DNA of 64,000 bases from assembly GCF_013112245.1 (NCBI RefSeq), contig NZ_WVRN01000001.1:748501-812500 (forward strand). The letters run 5' to 3'. This DNA is from Ruegeria sp. HKCCD4315. GTDB taxonomy: Bacteria > Pseudomonadota > Alphaproteobacteria > Rhodobacterales > Rhodobacteraceae. The notes under the pieces were generated by a model that was not told where the DNA came from, made no database searches, and saw nothing but the letters and a program-made list of their open reading frames with translations. Position 1 is the stretch's first letter. The number at the start of each line of letters is the position of its first letter. Made by a program: the position numbers and the translations under genes. This document shows positions 63,249-64,000 of this stretch, in pieces.

Positions 63249-64000
63249 TCAATAGCCCTGAGCCCGATCCACCTCATGCAGCAAGGGCGCGCCAGAGTTG
63301 AGCCGTTTAAAGTTCTCGGCAACATCTGAAAGCGCGTCACCCAGATGCCAGCCCGAGACGTGCGGTGTGATCGTCACGCCGGGATGGGCCCATAACGGGC
63401 TGTCCTGCGGCAGTGGTTCCACTGATGTAACGTCCAGCACGGCATGACCCGGTGTGCCTTTATCCAGCGCTTCGATCAGGGCGGCTTCGTCAATCAGATC
63501 CCCGCGCCCGGCGTTCAGCAACTGGCTACCGGGTTTCATCGTGGCCAGTGTTTTTGCGTCGAACAAACCAACCGTTTGAGGTGTCGACGGCAAAATCGCA
63601 CATACATGGTCGCATTGCCCCAAAAGGTCAGGCAGGGTGTCTTGCCCATGCAGACAGGTCACACCTTCTATGGATTTGGCTGTACGGCTCCAACCCATGA
63701 CCTGAAATCCGATGGCCCGCAGCATCAGGGCGGTGCGGGCACCGATATGGCCCAGACCCAGAACACCTACGACTGTGTCTGGTGTAAAGATCGGCTCTCG
63801 CGGCGACCACTCCGCCAGGGATTGGGCGGCCTCATGGAACGCCATATGCCGTTGTTGGCGCAGGATGTAAGCCACAAACCACTCGGCGATGCCTTGTGCA
63901 GGGGCATCCGGTTTCAGGCGCGCGATGCGGACATGGGCCGGAAGGTCTGGATGGCTGACAATGGTTTCCACGCCAGCCCCCAACTTCTGAACCAGTTTCA
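63249..64000 (-). CDS. D-isomer-specific 2-hydroxyacid dehydrogenase, glyoxylate/hydroxypyruvate reductase type (partial)
   Basis: The open frame continues to the window end, so the N-terminal part is missing (about 250 residues seen). NAD(P)-binding GVLGLGHIGARTALML and GWSRTAKS (Arg/Ser typical of NADPH use), then LPSTPQTVGLF, LLNAGRGDLIDEAALIEAL, and the catalytic His in TPHVSGWH. It resembles GhrA, which reduces glyoxylate to glycolate and hydroxypyruvate to glycerate. The position after allantoin genes that yield glyoxylate suggests that function. Confidence 0.85.
   Translation of the reverse strand, partial: KLVQKLGAGVETIVSHPDLPAHVRIARLKPDAPAQGIAEWFVAYILRQQRHMAFHEAAQSLAEWSPREPIFTPDTVVGVLGLGHIGARTALMLRAIGFQVMGWSRTAKSIEGVTCLHGQDTLPDLLGQCDHVCAILPSTPQTVGLFDAKTLATMKPGSQLLNAGRGDLIDEAALIEALDKGTPGHAVLDVTSVEPLPQDSPLWAHPGVTITPHVSGWHLGDALSDVAENFKRLNSGAPLLHEVDRAQGY

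Noticed and set aside
1..64000. CRISPR array, rRNA, tRNA or insertion sequence
   Set aside because: No regular direct repeats with spacers, no cloverleaf or rRNA sequence recognised, and no transposase ORF.

Overview
The window reads as a stretch of chromosome from an alphaproteobacterium of the Rhodobacterales, most likely a marine member of the Roseobacter group. The grounds are: a SAM/SAH-type riboswitch directly in front of metK (a class known almost only from this order), an Irr-type Fur regulator facing fabA-fabB-fabI, the order phoH-ybeY-corC-lnt-metK-trmB, the order aroA-cmk-(insert)-rpsA-ihfB-lapA-trpF-trpB, moderately high GC, and class II AroA. These are recognised from memory of the families; no search was run. 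I see no rRNA, tRNA, insertion sequence, phage gene or CRISPR array.

Layout. 1-3.3 kb (minus strand): a partial pcaD followed upstream by a tightly overlapping trio (HAD dehalogenase, alpha/beta hydrolase, PLP dehydratase). 3.4-7.3 kb: an FKBP, a small membrane protein, and the unsaturated fatty acid block fabA-fabB-fabI divergent from irr. 7.3-12.4 kb: a LysR regulator facing a phytanoyl-CoA-type dioxygenase, a possible glycosyltransferase, miaB and an outer-membrane barrel. 12.4-18.6 kb: phoH-ybeY-corC-lnt, then metK under its riboswitch, then trmB. 18.6-21.8 kb: an amidohydrolase, aroA and cmk. 21.8-25.8 kb: an accessory insert separating cmk from rpsA, with a YHS-domain protein, a small secreted protein, a flavin-dependent tryptophan-halogenase homologue and two small proteins. 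26-31 kb: rpsA, ihfB, lapA, trpF, a small ORF and trpB.

31.5-41 kb: an autotransporter with an Ig-like passenger, DUF2237, a serine hydrolase, pth-rplY, lldD, trpA (apart from trpB and on the other strand), a PagL-like protein, ychF and a GFA protein. 41.2-48.1 kb: a LysR regulator, a dyad-symmetric putative operator, and the two-subunit NAD-linked formate dehydrogenase, followed by a cyclase-family hydrolase and a hotdog thioesterase. 48.1-54.1 kb: tamA-tamB, which would assemble outer-membrane proteins such as the autotransporter. 54.2-64 kb: a purine ring degradation locus with puuD, a LysR regulator, uraH, a puuE-uraD fusion, allA, a purine permease, a GAPDH-like gene, a small secreted protein, allE, another small secreted protein and a glyoxylate-reductase-type dehydrogenase running off the end.

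How it works together: the last block encodes uptake of a purine or urate and nearly all steps urate -> 5-hydroxyisourate -> OHCU -> allantoin -> allantoate -> (step not in the window) -> ureidoglycine -> ureidoglycolate -> glyoxylate, with a candidate glyoxylate reductase at the end. The formate dehydrogenase would supply NADH from formate. Most of the rest is housekeeping: tRNA modification and recycling, SAM synthesis, envelope assembly, tryptophan and shikimate biosynthesis. No plainly new multi-gene system is evident. The best candidates for novelty are the halogenase insert, the atypical GAPDH-like gene in the purine locus, and several inverted repeats that look like operators or RNA structures.
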